Shown in pieces: positions 17,570 to 18,134 of a DNA stretch of 18,134 bases; position 1 is the stretch's first letter, and every line of letters starts with the position of its first letter. The position numbers were made by a program, and so were the translations under genes. The stretch lies in the NCBI GenBank assembly GCA_036510515.1, contig DATCDS010000032.1:1-18134 (forward strand), written 5' to 3'. The DNA is from JALYSX01 sp036510515 (GTDB taxonomy: Bacteria > Vulcanimicrobiota > Vulcanimicrobiia > Vulcanimicrobiales > Vulcanimicrobiaceae). The notes beneath the pieces were generated by a model. It had not been told where the DNA came from and made no database searches. It saw only the letters and a list, made by a program, of their open reading frames with translations.

Positions 17570-18057
17570 GCGCAGCGCGCGCGATTGAGGCCGTACTCTT
17601 CGATCGCGACGAAACGCTGATCGAAGACGTGCCCTACAACGGCGACGCCGCGCGCGTCGTGCCGTTGCCCGGCGTCAAAGCCGCCCTCGACCGTTTACGC
17701 GGCGCGGGCATCCCGCTGGCCGTCGTGAGCAATCAAAGCGGCGTCGGGAGAGGATTGATCACCCTCGCCCAAGTCGACGCCGTCAACCGCCGCGTCGAGG
17801 AACTGCTCGGCCCGTTCGCCGGCTGGTTCGTCTGCCCGCACGCTCCCGATGACGACTGCGACTGCCGCAAACCCAAACCCAAACTCATCCTCGATGCGGC
17901 CCACGCCCTGGGCGTCGCCGTACAACGTTGCGTCGTCGTGGGCGACAAGCCCACCGACGCGCAAGCCGCGCGCAACGCCGGCGCCATCTCCATGAACGTC
18001 ACCGCCGAGCGCAACATCACCGCGGTGGTCGACGCAATACTGTCATGGCAAGCATAG
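17566..18057 (+). CDS. HAD-IIIA phosphatase (GmhB/HisB-N type)
   Basis: The protein has 163 residues. Motif I is FDRDETL (nucleophile D13, acid D15), motif II is VVSNQSGVGRG (S55), motif III includes K102 in CRKPKP, and motif IV is VGDKPTDAQAARNAGA (D127, D131). The zinc loop is CPHAPDDDCDC (C90, H92, C98, C100). This is the class that dephosphorylates heptose 1,7-bisphosphate (GmhB) or histidinol phosphate (HisB N-terminal domain). The short C-X-H-X5-C-X-C spacing is, from memory, that of HisB-N rather than the longer loop of E. coli GmhB, so substrate is open. Residue 16 is Glu where these families usually have Gly. The GTG start overlaps the thiC stop; frames starting earlier lie within thiC. 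Coupling to thiC raises a possible thiamine-phosphate role (inference). Its last codons lie within a repeat. Confidence 0.85.
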
Positions 18058-18134
18058 CACCGCGTGTCATGGCGAGCGTAACGTATCGGTGTCATGGCGA
18101 GCGTAGCGCCCGGGAGGCGCGGAGTCGAGCCACG
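18041..18134 (+). repeat. Intergenic direct-repeat array, three copies plus a hairpin tail (continues past edge)
   Basis: TGTCATGGCRAGCRTARC occurs three times, at 18041-18058, 18065-18082 and 18090-18107, with periods of 24 and 25 bases. Copies 2 and 3 differ by one base over 18 and copy 1 by two or three. The last copy continues into GCGCC-CGGGA-GGCGC (18106-18120), a short hairpin, then GAGTCGAGCCACG, whose final GCCACG is a near inverse of the CATGGC in the repeat head. This resembles the dispersed 'GTCAT.GCGAGCG' intergenic repeats seen in many bacterial genomes. Copy 1 encodes the last residues and TAG stop of the phosphatase. Confidence 0.75.

Noticed and set aside
18041..18107. CRISPR array
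   Set aside because: Units are 18 bases with 6-7 base gaps and no true spacers; there are only three copies, one inside a gene, and no cas genes.

Overview
The window is high-GC bacterial chromosome, densely packed with genes and without rRNA, tRNA, insertion sequence, phage or CRISPR features that I could recognise. GTG starts, ATGA/GTGA stop-start overlaps and short gaps are common. Gene content (homodimeric-type pyruvate dehydrogenase, AcnA aconitase, ThiC, RNase D, Kup) points to a respiring, free-living bacterium. The small secreted beta-rich protein, the VKOR-like protein and the DUF4760-like pair resemble what I know from poorly cultured soil lineages such as Candidatus Eremiobacterota. 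That placement is an impression from protein style, not a demonstrated assignment.

Layout. 1-1833: a NUDIX hydrolase running off the left edge on the minus strand, almost back to back with a small secreted protein, followed by a second secreted protein of unknown function that ends in a clear GNRA-loop terminator. 1883-2278: a minus-strand VKOR-like membrane protein whose start overlaps, head to head, the start of a plus-strand run. 2256-8797: that run contains a TVP38/DedA-type membrane protein, ribonuclease D and aconitase, joined by ATGA overlaps, then a TMEM175-type putative potassium channel and two tandemly duplicated DUF4760-like membrane-anchored proteins. 8906-15810: a minus-strand block, in transcription order an EamA transporter, aceE, aceF and the potassium transporter kup, which is visibly lower in GC. 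15905-18057: thiC on the plus strand, overlapped by a HAD-IIIA phosphatase. The window ends in a small direct-repeat array that starts inside the 3' end of the phosphatase gene.

How the genes fit together. aceE/aceF turn pyruvate into acetyl-CoA and acnA acts in the TCA cycle. thiC makes the pyrimidine half of thiamine, the cofactor needed by AceE. Kup and the TMEM175-like protein both belong to potassium-moving families and flank the DUF4760-like pair from opposite sides. No convincing new defence or mobile system is present. The most unusual points are the duplicated DUF4760-like pair beside a divergent TMEM175 protein, the VKOR homologue without its loop cysteines, a hairpin that may cover the aceE ribosome binding site, and the repeat family that supplies the stop codon of the terminal gene.
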